Shown: positions 1-6,992 of the stretch, piece after piece | How positions within the stretch are numbered: position 1 is the first letter of the stretch | Layout: each line of letters starts with the position of its first letter | Translations under genes and position numbers: made by a program | Source of the DNA: CAYSLC01 sp964431545 | GTDB taxonomy: Bacteria; Desulfobacterota; Desulfobacteria; Desulfobacterales; JAABSP01 | NCBI GenBank assembly: GCA_964431545.1 | Contig: CAYSLC010000153.1 | Location: 1-13,243 of the forward strand | Direction: 5' to 3' | DNA: 13,243 nucleotides | The notes under the pieces: model-generated | Seen by the model: the letters and a program-made list of their open reading frames with translations, nothing else | Told to the model about the DNA's origin: nothing | The model's database searches: none

Positions 1-264
1 GCTGATGATCCGGACCCGGTGTCCGAGACGGGAAAAAGCCTCGCTATATATCGCTTTGGCCAATTCGTAACAGGCCTCGCACTCTAGTCCGCCGTAAGCC
101 AGGGTATACGTTTTTGCCTCGTTTCCCGCCTGCCCCTCTGTATGGGTTTTCAGATCCTGTGCACCGGGGGATAATACATGGACCTGCAGCATGATGAACC
201 CAACAGCAAGCAGGAGCAGAGCGATTGCATTCTGGTGTTGAGATTCATAAGGCTCCTTTTCCAT
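1..264 (-). CDS. Exported substrate-binding-like protein, N-terminal part (runs off left edge)
   Basis: An open frame of 88 codons reaches the window edge without a stop. It begins MEKEPYESQHQ, then has a hydrophobic stretch at about residues 13-31 (AIALLLLAVGFIML...) ending near PGAQ, as in a signal peptide or membrane anchor. The following part contains LAYGGLECEACYELAKAIY and then a helix ending RLGHRVRII. A first strand followed by a helix and a second strand is the opening of periplasmic solute-binding proteins of the family 3 / sensory PBPb type; this is a family resemblance, since only about 50 mature residues are visible. The chosen ATG at 264 has AAGGAAGG about 8 nt upstream on the minus strand. 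A second ATG at 248 has an even better AAGGAG but opens another frame that stops after 32 codons, so the start is uncertain and a small frameshift near the signal peptide is possible. The N-terminus is unusually acidic for a signal peptide. Likely periplasmic; ligand unknown. Confidence 0.55.
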   Translation of the reverse strand, partial: MEKEPYESQHQNAIALLLLAVGFIMLQVHVLSPGAQDLKTHTEGQAGNEAKTYTLAYGGLECEACYELAKAIYSEAFSRLGHRVRIIS

Positions 265-401
265 TGTCGTATCCTTCCTTTGGGGTGTATGCCCCTCCAC
301 GGGACGCCTTACCGCCTTTGTCAATGAAAGAGATCACGGATCGGCAGGCGTTTCGCGGACGCGGAATCGCCGGCCTGAATAAAGGCTGCGTCGTCTGTTG
401 T

Positions 402-413
402 TTCACGCGTGAA
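402..413. repeat. 12-bp perfect palindrome TTCACGCGTGAA
   Basis: TTCACG and CGTGAA form an uninterrupted two-fold symmetric site. It lies about 55 bp downstream of the proposed start of transcription of the left-edge minus gene, a position where a bound dimeric repressor could block transcription. The operator role is inference. Confidence 0.4.
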
Positions 414-473
414 TCCCCGGATGAAAAACACCTGGGTACCGGCATGGGTCGAGTTCCTCTTGCAGCAAAGTAA

Positions 474-503
474 AATATATTCCTAACAGGATTGAATGAT
501 CAA
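474..503 (-). promoter_or_regulatory. Candidate sigma70 promoter for the left-edge gene
   Basis: On the minus strand TTGATC (498-503) is followed after 18 nt by TATATT (474-479). The -10 matches consensus at 5 of 6 positions and the -35 at 4 of 6. Transcription would start near 467 and read leftward, giving a leader of about 200 nt before the ATG at 264. Confidence 0.4.
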
Positions 504-628
504 GAAAAAGTGATCCATACCGCCCCGGTAACGGTCAACCGCGGATCTCCACGCTTGGTGGATCACGGAAAACCGAAGAGGTCGGAAAGCTGGAGCGACC
601 ATGATTATCGGTCGGCTCGGCTTGGATT

Positions 629-656
629 TTGACAACCCGCCACGGGCGTTTATATT
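629..656 (+). promoter_or_regulatory. Strong sigma70-type promoter for the small zinc protein
   Basis: A perfect -35 TTGACA (629-634) is separated by 16 nt from a -10 TATATT (651-656, 5 of 6). Transcription would begin near 663, about 70 nt before the ATG at 733. This is the best promoter match in the window and points rightward at the 66-aa gene. Confidence 0.65.
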
Positions 657-732
657 GGTTGGCCTTGGGTTCCACCGGAAGACTTCAGGATGAACCACGG
701 CCGAACGTTTATGACCAAACAAGGAGACCCCA

Positions 733-933
733 ATGGCCACCTGCACCAATCACCCGGACCGGGAGACATCCTACATCTGCATGAAGCACGAGACCCCCTT
801 GTGCGAGGCGTGCCTGGAGTGCCGTGATCCGGAGATCTATTGCAAGCACCGCACCGCCTGCCCCATCTGGTTCTTTCACAAAGAACGGCTGCGGGAGGAG
901 CGGCGGCGTCGGGACGCGGGCGAAGGACGATAA
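733..933 (+). CDS. Small B-box-like zinc-binding protein, 66 aa
   Basis: A 66-residue protein packed with potential metal ligands: C4-x2-H7, C16-x2-H19, C24-x2-C27, C30, C37, H39 and C43, followed by a basic tail (KERLREERRRRD). The order C-x2-H, C-x2-H, C-x2-C resembles a B-box type zinc finger, and similar short proteins of unknown role occur in deltaproteobacteria (recalled, not searched). The fold is probably one or two zinc sites with no enzymatic residues; a role as an interaction or regulatory module is inference. The start is supported by AAGGAG 7 nt before the ATG, and a strong promoter lies at 629-656. It converges on the helicase gene with only 33 bp between the two stop codons, and I see no clear terminator there. 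Cytoplasmic: no signal peptide or membrane segment. Confidence 0.8.
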   Translation: MATCTNHPDRETSYICMKHETPLCEACLECRDPEIYCKHRTACPIWFFHKERLREERRRRDAGEGR

Positions 934-966
934 GACGCTTTGCGAGAGGCTCCGGCGGCGGCCGGG

Positions 967-3633
967 TCACCGCCAGAAACGGCTCCGCTCCGACTTTCCG
1001 TCGAGGAGCCCCGAAAGGGACCGGAGCCGCGCCTTCAACAGAGCCTTTCGTCCCGCAGGGGTCCGGGTGTAGATCAACTCCGCGGGACCCAAATGTTTTT
1101 GCCACATCCGGTGGAAAAAGGCGGCCGATTCCTTGTTCCTCCCCAGGAGACCGGGCACCGGGAAATACCTTTTCCCCCGCCGGTCCCGCCCCGTTTTCTT
1201 CAGTCGGATCAAGTACCGGGGATTCTCCACGGGATCGATGACCTCCTGGAGGGACTCCAGGAAAAGGGATCTTTCCAGCGTGGTTCCGCCATGGAGGCCG
1301 CACGTGATCGCGCCGTCCCGGCGGCGCTTCACCTCGACTCGCAGCGCTTCCGGAGGCGTCCGGAACCGGCCGATGTGGGCCAGCGAGGCCGTCACCACCC
1401 TTCCGATCCGCCGCAGGCTGTCGGCGTCCGGCCCGTATCGGGCCAGGAACCCGAGGGCGCGGAGGGTCCGGGGGAGCGTACCGCAGAACCCGCCCCCCAG
1501 AACCACCGCGGCCGCGCCCCAGACCATCGGGCTGCCCAGCCCCTGACTCCAGGGCAGAAGGACCAGCGCCGTCGACAGGGCCCAGGCGAACTGTTTCAAC
1601 GAGCGCCCGGCGGCCCGGCGGAGCACCAGCGGGCCCGGCACCGCCGGGGCCCGGGCCGCCACCTCCTCCACCAGTTGAACGCCGATTCTCCCTCGGTTCA
1701 GGGCCGATGCCCATGCCCGCCGCAGCCCCTCCCGGTCCGCGGACCGCCGGATCATCTCATCGTTGAGGGACCGGACGGTCTTCTCCCCGAACGGCGGCGG
1801 CGGTATCCCCAGCCGGTCGGTGCCGTTCTCGATGCGGTCCCCGTCCAAGGAGACCCCCACAAAGGCCTTGAACCGCCGGTCGAGGAGTTCCAGATCATCG
1901 CCTTTTATCCCAAGACCGGGTTCCACGCAGGCCAGGTGCCAGATGTCGGCCGTCTTTTCCGGGTCTCCGGCCACCGTCCGGAGGGCCCGCCCCCGCATCT
2001 GGTTGGACGACACCCACGACCCCACCCAGGTGGCCAGGATCAATGCATTGATGAACGGCGCGTCCCACCCTTCCCCGAGAAGCGACTTGGTCCCCACCAG
2101 AAGGTTGACCTCCCCGAGGGAGAAGAGGGCGGTCATCATGGGGACCATCTTCTCCCGTGCCGTTCCGGCGGCGTGGACGACCTGGTATCCCGGATCGTGG
2201 CCCAATGGTTCAAAGCGCAGCCCTTCGAGGCCGGCACCGGCCTCCACGGCGATGATCCGGAGGTCCGCGACCGCCGATTCGGGGATCACCACGAGAGAGC
2301 CGCAGAGGATGCCCGGCCGGACCCCCCAGAGGAATTCCCGGCGGATCCGCTCGAAGACCGGGACCACGCCGATGCGGTTCAAGGGACGGAGGTCGTCCAC
2401 AAAGGTGGGCATATCGTCGGCATGGATGAAGTCGGTCAGGATCACCATCCGCAGCTCCGATCCGAGGGATTCGCTCTCGGCCCGCGCGATCTCCCGAATG
2501 CTTTCCATCTTTCCGACGTTCGCGGTGAGGGCGTCGCGGATCTTTTTCGACCCCCCCAGCGCGACCCGCTGTCGGTCCACCGCGCCCATGCGGCCGAGCC
2601 GGCGCCGGATTGCCCGGATCCGATGGTCGCAACCTGAAAACCGCTCCGCGTCCCTGAACAGGACGTGGGTCAACAGAACCTCCAGCCACCCGCGGTCGAG
2701 CATGGGAATCTGCTCCCGGGACAGTTCCAGGGCCGCCAGCGTCTCCGGAAATATCCGGCGGCCCAGGTGATGGAGAAAGACCAGCATGCCGAGGAACGCT
2801 TCGGTTTCGGAGAAGATCTCGTCGAGGTGCTCCTCCGGATGGATCATCCACGGGTGGGCCTCCACCGCGTCGATGAGATCAAAGTCGAAAAGGATCTCCT
2901 CCCGCAAGCGGTCCACCGCTCCCCGGAACTCCTGGATGGCGGAACGGGTGGCGGGGTCGGGCAGCGAAAAACGGACGTAATCCTGGTGGGGGCAGAGGTT
3001 CTTTTCCAGAAGCAGCTCCGGCACGGTGATCTCTGAGTCGACCGGACCGCAGAGGGCCTTGTACCGCTTCCACTCGGCGTGGGAGACATCGTAGGGCGGC
3101 GTAGCGGTCAAGGCCACCACCGTGGGGCCGTCCAGCAAAGAGAGAAGATCGGTCAGGCTTTTCCACCAGGCGGTGCGGAGATGGTGGGCCTCGTCCACGA
3201 CGACGGTTCCCATGCCGACCCGCCTCAGCCGGTTGAAAGATCGCCCCGCGGATGCGCCGGGATTCCCGCGCCCCGATGTCTTGGAGCGGGCCGACGCGAG
3301 CTGGTGCAGGCCCTGGTAGGTCCCCACGGTCATGAACCCCGGACGGTAAAGGTCGGTGGAGATCCAGTCCGGACGCCCCCGGGACCCGGAAAGAAAAAGG
3401 TCGACGAATCGGTCCACCCACTGGTCCCGGATCGCCAACGTGGGCGCCAGGACCAGGGCCGGCCGGTCGAGCCTGCGGATCACCTCCAGCCCCAGAACCG
3501 TTTTTCCCGATCCGGGCGGCGCGATCACGTGGAGGCGATCGTCCGCCAGATGGGCCGAGAGTTCTTCCAGGACCCTTTCCTGGTAGGGGCGCCAGGGGAA
3601 CTTGAACCGAATGTCTGTTGGAAAGGATTTCAT
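967..3633 (-). CDS. DEAD/DEAH superfamily II helicase with two C-terminal membrane-like segments, 888 aa
   Basis: ATP-dependent helicase or translocase. Motor motifs in order: a WRPYQERVL entry at 14-22, Walker A APPGSGKT at 38-45, motif Ia VLAPTLAIRDQW at 61-72, DEAH at 147-150, TAT at 176-178, then in the second RecA-like domain GTKSLLGEGWDAP at 514-526 and QMRGRALR at 545-552. About 335 residues lie between TAT and GTKSLLGEGW, longer than a minimal motor and partly helical and charged (about 230-390). Two hydrophobic segments follow the motor at about 681-696 and 702-720, separated by a short turn, and a basic C-terminal domain of about 165 residues ends in RSRFWR. Such segments are atypical for SF2 helicases and suggest membrane association or a buried helical hairpin. 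The start at 3633 is the only nearby ATG before the QxxR-like N-terminus, with a weak GGGA Shine-Dalgarno; the open frame continues upstream only as antisense of the binding-protein gene. A divergent promoter is at 3662-3690. Substrate unknown; repair or defence are both possible. Confidence 0.85.
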   Translation of the reverse strand: MKSFPTDIRFKFPWRPYQERVLEELSAHLADDRLHVIAPPGSGKTVLGLEVIRRLDRPALVLAPTLAIRDQWVDRFVDLFLSGSRGRPDWISTDLYRPGFMTVGTYQGLHQLASARSKTSGRGNPGASAGRSFNRLRRVGMGTVVVDEAHHLRTAWWKSLTDLLSLLDGPTVVALTATPPYDVSHAEWKRYKALCGPVDSEITVPELLLEKNLCPHQDYVRFSLPDPATRSAIQEFRGAVDRLREEILFDFDLIDAVEAHPWMIHPEEHLDEIFSETEAFLGMLVFLHHLGRRIFPETLAALELSREQIPMLDRGWLEVLLTHVLFRDAERFSGCDHRIRAIRRRLGRMGAVDRQRVALGGSKKIRDALTANVGKMESIREIARAESESLGSELRMVILTDFIHADDMPTFVDDLRPLNRIGVVPVFERIRREFLWGVRPGILCGSLVVIPESAVADLRIIAVEAGAGLEGLRFEPLGHDPGYQVVHAAGTAREKMVPMMTALFSLGEVNLLVGTKSLLGEGWDAPFINALILATWVGSWVSSNQMRGRALRTVAGDPEKTADIWHLACVEPGLGIKGDDLELLDRRFKAFVGVSLDGDRIENGTDRLGIPPPPFGEKTVRSLNDEMIRRSADREGLRRAWASALNRGRIGVQLVEEVAARAPAVPGPLVLRRAAGRSLKQFAWALSTALVLLPWSQGLGSPMVWGAAAVVLGGGFCGTLPRTLRALGFLARYGPDADSLRRIGRVVTASLAHIGRFRTPPEALRVEVKRRRDGAITCGLHGGTTLERSLFLESLQEVIDPVENPRYLIRLKKTGRDRRGKRYFPVPGLLGRNKESAAFFHRMWQKHLGPAELIYTRTPAGRKALLKARLRSLSGLLDGKSERSRFWR

Positions 3634-3661
3634 GATGCATCCCAAAGAGTTGTCCCGGACA

Positions 3662-3690
3662 CCTATACACCCCTGCCCCGGCCTTTGCAA
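3662..3690 (-). promoter_or_regulatory. Candidate promoter for the helicase gene
   Basis: On the minus strand TTGCAA (3685-3690) is followed after exactly 17 nt by TATAGG (3662-3667). Each hexamer matches the sigma70 consensus at 4 of 6. Transcription would start near 3655, giving a leader of about 22 nt to the ATG at 3633. Confidence 0.45.
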
Positions 3691-3747
3691 TCCCCCAGGC
3701 GCGCGGAGCCGAAGCCGGCCAGGGCGGAACCATCCCCGGACGGCGGG

Positions 3748-3776
3748 ACCGGTGAACCGGAAAAAACCGGAAAAAA
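3748..3776 (+). repeat. ACCGG direct repeats with phased A-tracts upstream of a promoter
   Basis: ACCGG occurs at 3748, 3756 and 3766, and six-A runs lie at 3761-3766 and 3771-3776, exactly 10 bp apart. The second run ends one base before the -35 of the binding-protein promoter. A-tracts phased with the helix turn at this place resemble an UP element or intrinsically bent DNA; this is inference. Confidence 0.4.
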
Positions 3777-3777
3777 T

Positions 3778-3806
3778 TTGCAAAGACCATATCTTTCCAA
3801 TAAAAT
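3778..3806 (+). promoter_or_regulatory. Candidate sigma70 promoter for the binding protein / kinase unit
   Basis: TTGCAA (3778-3783) and TAAAAT (3801-3806, 5 of 6) are separated by 17 nt. The start of transcription would be near 3813, about 70 nt before the ATG at 3886. Its -35 is identical to that of the divergent helicase promoter. Confidence 0.5.
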
Positions 3807-3885
3807 TGACCTTGCGGCGCGGGAGCAAAGGACCTTCCCCGGGCCGGAATTCCGGATCCGAACCCTTTTTGGAGAGATGCGTCCC

Positions 3886-5031
3886 ATGCGCGTACCGACC
3901 CTGATCATCGCCCTTTTTCTGACGGCGGCCACGCAGTCGGCCGCGGAACCGCTTCGGATCGGCCTCAGCCTGGGGCTCTCCGGGAAATACGCGGAGATGT
4001 CCCTCATGCAGCGGCGGGGGTACACCCTCTGGCGGCGCCACGTCAACGAGTCCGGGGGACTTCTGGGCCGGCCGGTGCAACTGATCGTCAAAGACGACCG
4101 GAGCCGCCCCGAACAGGCGGCCCGGATCTACCGGAAGCTGATCACCGAGGATCGGATCGACCTGCTCTTCGCCCCCTATTCCAGCGCCGTCACCGCCAGC
4201 GCGGCGGAGGTGGCGGAGGCGCACGAATACCCCCTGCTGGCGGACGGCGCCTCGGCGGACAGCCTCTGGACCGGGGACCGCCGATACCTCTTCGGCGTCT
4301 ACACCACCGCCAGGGATTACGCCATGGGGTTTCTGGAGATGCTCCTCCGAAGGGGGGTGACCCGGATCGCCATCGTGGGCGCCGACGACAACTTCTCCCG
4401 GAGCATCGCCCAGGGGACCCGGACCTGGGCCGAACGGTTCGGCTTCCGACTGGCCGCCTTCCACACCTTCGCAAAGGGGACCGCCGACCTCGTCCCGGTG
4501 GCCCGGGCCGCCGGCGAATCGGGGGCGGAGGCCCTGGTGGTCTGCGGCCACTTCGACGAGGCCGTGGGGATGCGCCGGGCCCTGGCGGCGGCCGGGTGGC
4601 GGCCCCGGGCCTACTTCGCTTCGGTGGGCCCCGTGCTCCCCTCGTACGGCGATCAGCTCGGCGACCTGGCCGAGGGGACCTTCTCCTCCGCTCAGTGGGA
4701 GGTGCTGAGCGCCGACAAATTTCCGGGGGGAGCGAAGTTCCTCGCCCAGTTCCGCGAGGCCTTCGGGATGGACCCCTCCTACCATGCCGCCTCGGCCTAC
4801 GCCGCCGGCCAGATCCTGGCCAAGGCCGTGGCCCGGGCGGGGACCCTGGACCGGCCCCGTATCCGGGATATCCTCTCGAGGCTCGACACCATGACGATCA
4901 TCGGCCGGTACGGCGTGGACCGCACCGGCCTTCAGATCCGCCACTTCCCCCTGATCATTCAGTGGCGCCAGGGGGTCAAGGAGGTGGTCTGGCCCGAAGA
5001 GTTCAGGACCTCGGAACCTTCTTTCCAATGA
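3886..5031 (+). CDS. Secreted ABC-type substrate-binding protein (LivJ-like, Peripla_BP_6 type), 381 aa
   Basis: Periplasmic ligand-binding protein of the branched-chain amino acid type. MRVPTLIIALFLTAATQSAA is a typical signal peptide with cleavage near residue 20. The mature part opens with LRIGLSLGLSGKYAE, followed by GYTLWRRHVNESGGLLGRPV and LIVKDDRSRPEQAAR, the hallmark N-lobe of this family; FAPYSSAVTASAAEVAE matches the ligand-loop and helix region, and GVTRIAIVGADDNFSRS and AYAAGQILAKAV belong to the C-lobe. Length is normal for the family. I chose the ATG at 3886 because GGAGAG (3871-3876) is 9 nt upstream; the ATG at 3877 abuts it and is badly placed. A histidine kinase begins 10 bp after the stop, and no permease or ATPase gene is nearby. 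It may therefore act as a ligand receptor for that kinase, as LuxP does for LuxQ, rather than in transport (inference). Ligand unknown. Confidence 0.88.
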   Translation: MRVPTLIIALFLTAATQSAAEPLRIGLSLGLSGKYAEMSLMQRRGYTLWRRHVNESGGLLGRPVQLIVKDDRSRPEQAARIYRKLITEDRIDLLFAPYSSAVTASAAEVAEAHEYPLLADGASADSLWTGDRRYLFGVYTTARDYAMGFLEMLLRRGVTRIAIVGADDNFSRSIAQGTRTWAERFGFRLAAFHTFAKGTADLVPVARAAGESGAEALVVCGHFDEAVGMRRALAAAGWRPRAYFASVGPVLPSYGDQLGDLAEGTFSSAQWEVLSADKFPGGAKFLAQFREAFGMDPSYHAASAYAAGQILAKAVARAGTLDRPRIRDILSRLDTMTIIGRYGVDRTGLQIRHFPLIIQWRQGVKEVVWPEEFRTSEPSFQ

Positions 5032-5044
5032 GGACGGCCCCCTG
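5030..5044 (+). promoter_or_regulatory. Ribosome binding site and probable CTG start of the histidine kinase
   Basis: GAGG (5030-5033) overlaps the stop codon of the upstream gene and lies 8 nt before CTG at 5042. From this CTG the frame reads KIFRKLRFRIVFP directly into the first membrane segment. No ATG, GTG or TTG occurs in frame between 4982 and 5041, and the next candidate, GTG at 5084, would remove the basic flank of that segment. Confidence 0.55.
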
Positions 5045-6946
5045 AAGATCTTCCGCAAGCTCCGGTTCCGGATTGTCTTTCCGGTGATCCTCTTCGTCCT
5101 GCTCCTTTCGGCGGGCTTCTACGTCTTTGTTCTCGATCTGGTTCAGGACTTCGTGGCCGCGGACATCGGAAAGGATATGCGGTGGAACGCCCACGCCGTC
5201 TACAACATCTGCAACCGGAGCCTGGAGGAACTTCTCCACGGGGGGAAGATCTCCGACGAAATCGCCGTCCGTATCCGGAAGGTCCGGACCTTGGGGGAAC
5301 TTGAAAACTATGGGCGGCAGTACGACGTGGGCATCGCCGTTTTCGTCGGCGATTCCGAGGAGCCGATCCTGACCCACAACACCCCCCGGATCCCGCCGGG
5401 CGACATCGAGGCCCTCCAGACCGACCCCCAGGTCCTCATCCGGCGGGTGGACGGGGAGAAGTTCTACATCTACAAGTTCGAGTTCGACCCGTGGGGATGG
5501 AACTTTCTGCTCTCCCGCAACGCCTCTTTCTATGCCTCCCTGGAGGAGGCGATCGTGCGGTCCCACGCCGTCATGGGGGTGCTCCTCCTCTTTTCCATCC
5601 TCATCGTGGTCCTGATCAACCGGGGGGTGAAGGCGCCGATCAACCAGATCGTCGGACGGCTCAAAGAGGGAAAACTCCCCGATTACAAAGGAATCGAGGA
5701 GTTTCAGTTCCTGAGCGGGACCATCTCCGAGATGATGTCCGCCATCCAGGAGAAGAACGCCTGGATCGAGAGCCTGATCTCCACGGTGGGGGCCATGATC
5801 GTGGTCACCGACGCCCGGGGGCGGATCGTCCTCTCCAACCAGAAGTGGGAGCAGACCTTCGGCCGGACCCGGGAGGAGGCCCGTGGGCGGCTCCTCTGGG
5901 ACCTCTTTCCCGACGGGGCCCTGGGGGGATTCGTCCGGCGCTACCTGGAGGACCCCCGAAACCACGGGGACCGAACCACCTTCGAGAGCACCGTCCGCCT
6001 GGGGGACGGCGGGGAGCTGACGGTGCTGTGGAACAACAGCGCCATCCTCGACCGGTGCGGCGCCGTCAAGTGGTTCATCGGCACGGGGATCGACATCTCG
6101 GCGAGAAAACAGGCGGAACAGGACCGGCGGCGGCTGGAACTCCGCCTCCGCCAGTCCCAGAAGATGGAGGCGGTGGGGACCCTGGCGGGGGGGGTCGCCC
6201 ACGAGTTCAACAACATGCTCCAGGCCATCTCCGGCCATGTGCAGCTGCTGCTGATGAAAAAGGGGTCGGAGGATCCCGAGCGCGACAGCCTGGTCGCCAT
6301 CGACAGAACCGCCGACCGGGCCGCCGAGATGGTTCGGCGGCTGCTGATGTTCAGCCGAAAGGCCAAGGCGAACCGGGTGGTGGTGGACATCCACGAGATG
6401 CTCCGGCGAACCGTCAGGCTCCTGGACCGGACTCTGCCGGAGACCATCCGGCTGGAGACGGCGTTCGCCGATGATCCACCCCTGATTCTGGCCGATCAGT
6501 TCCAGATGGAGCAGGTCCTGGTGAGCCTCGCCCACAACGCCGTGGAGGCCATGTCCCCCCGGGAAGGGACCCTGACCCTCTCCACCCGGCGGGTCCACCT
6601 CGGGGAGGATGCCCGCGGGGATTTCCCCGAACTGGCCCCCGGCGACCATCTGGTGCTGGAGGTCTCGGATACGGGCCGGGGGATGGACCCGGAGACGGCC
6701 CGCCACATCTTCGATCCCTTCTTCACCACCAAGGAGGTGGGCAAGGGGACCGGGCTGGGGCTTTCCATCGTCTACGGGATCATCTCCGAAATGGGCGGCC
6801 GCATCGCCTGCGCGTCCACCCCGGGCGGCGGGACGACCTTCACCATCCACATCCCCCTCCACGCCGGGGAGGTCTCCCCGGCGGCCCCCGGCGGGGACCT
6901 CGGTCCGGACATGGAGGTGGGGCACCGGAGCCGGACCGCCGGCTGA
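5042..6946 (+). CDS. Membrane PAS sensor histidine kinase, 634 aa
   Basis: Inner-membrane two-component sensor kinase. Layout: first membrane segment about 12-32, an extracytoplasmic domain of about 140 residues (34-172, possibly Cache-like), second membrane segment about 174-193, a linker of uncertain HAMP character (195-236), a PAS domain (about 240-355, from ESLISTVGAMIVVTD to GTGIDIS), then the phosphoacceptor helix with AHEFNN (H387) and an HATPase domain with the N-box AHNAVEAM (N499), DTGRGM (543-548), FDPFFTTK (557-564) and GKGTGLGLS (567-575). No receiver or output domain is attached, so a separate response regulator must exist outside the window. The start at CTG 5042 is preferred to GTG 5084 because of the Shine-Dalgarno spacing and the basic N-terminus. 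It is the second gene of a unit with the substrate-binding protein, whose stop is 10 bp away, so the pair may sense a periplasmic ligand together (inference). It converges on the chemoreceptor gene. Confidence 0.9.
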   Translation: MKIFRKLRFRIVFPVILFVLLLSAGFYVFVLDLVQDFVAADIGKDMRWNAHAVYNICNRSLEELLHGGKISDEIAVRIRKVRTLGELENYGRQYDVGIAVFVGDSEEPILTHNTPRIPPGDIEALQTDPQVLIRRVDGEKFYIYKFEFDPWGWNFLLSRNASFYASLEEAIVRSHAVMGVLLLFSILIVVLINRGVKAPINQIVGRLKEGKLPDYKGIEEFQFLSGTISEMMSAIQEKNAWIESLISTVGAMIVVTDARGRIVLSNQKWEQTFGRTREEARGRLLWDLFPDGALGGFVRRYLEDPRNHGDRTTFESTVRLGDGGELTVLWNNSAILDRCGAVKWFIGTGIDISARKQAEQDRRRLELRLRQSQKMEAVGTLAGGVAHEFNNMLQAISGHVQLLLMKKGSEDPERDSLVAIDRTADRAAEMVRRLLMFSRKAKANRVVVDIHEMLRRTVRLLDRTLPETIRLETAFADDPPLILADQFQMEQVLVSLAHNAVEAMSPREGTLTLSTRRVHLGEDARGDFPELAPGDHLVLEVSDTGRGMDPETARHIFDPFFTTKEVGKGTGLGLSIVYGIISEMGGRIACASTPGGGTTFTIHIPLHAGEVSPAAPGGDLGPDMEVGHRSRTAG

Positions 6947-6992
6947 CCCCCTCCCCTCTTTCTTCGGTCCGGCTCGCCACGGCGGCCGTATC

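Larger units (their letters stand above)
265..732. other. Non-coding stretch between divergent genes
   Basis: About 470 bases with no convincing gene. The short open frames here show no family resemblance and are not preceded by good ribosome binding sites. It holds a minus-strand promoter candidate (474-503), a 12-bp palindrome (402-413) and a strong plus-strand promoter (629-656), all listed separately. If the minus promoter is right, the left-edge gene has an untranslated leader of about 200 nt. I did not recognise a known riboswitch or small RNA in it. Confidence 0.5.

Noticed and set aside
320..325. TTGACA on the minus strand as a second promoter for the left-edge gene
   Set aside because: No acceptable -10 hexamer lies 15-19 nt downstream; the region there is GC-rich.
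980..1029. Inverted repeat CGGCTCCG/CGGAGCCG near the end of the helicase gene
   Set aside because: It lies inside the coding region, has a 34-nt spacer and no T-run, so it is most simply explained by codon content.
940..2637. Long plus-strand open frame opposite the helicase
   Set aside because: It is a GC-driven shadow of the helicase reading frame with low-complexity Arg/Pro/Gly composition and no domain.
3079..3885. Upstream extension of the substrate-binding protein frame
   Set aside because: It is antisense to the helicase N-terminal motor domain; the signal peptide and Shine-Dalgarno mark 3886 as the start.
3634..5058. Upstream extension of the helicase frame by about 475 codons
   Set aside because: This part is the antisense of the substrate-binding protein and intergenic region, rich in Gly, Pro and Arg without family resemblance; the motor begins at the ATG at 3633.
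6929..6966. Stem AGCCGG/CCGGCT overlapping the stop of the histidine kinase, followed by a pyrimidine-rich tract, as a terminator
   Set aside because: The stem is only 6 bp, lies across the stop codon, and the tract is C-rich instead of a T-run; in this GC-rich sequence such stems are expected by chance.
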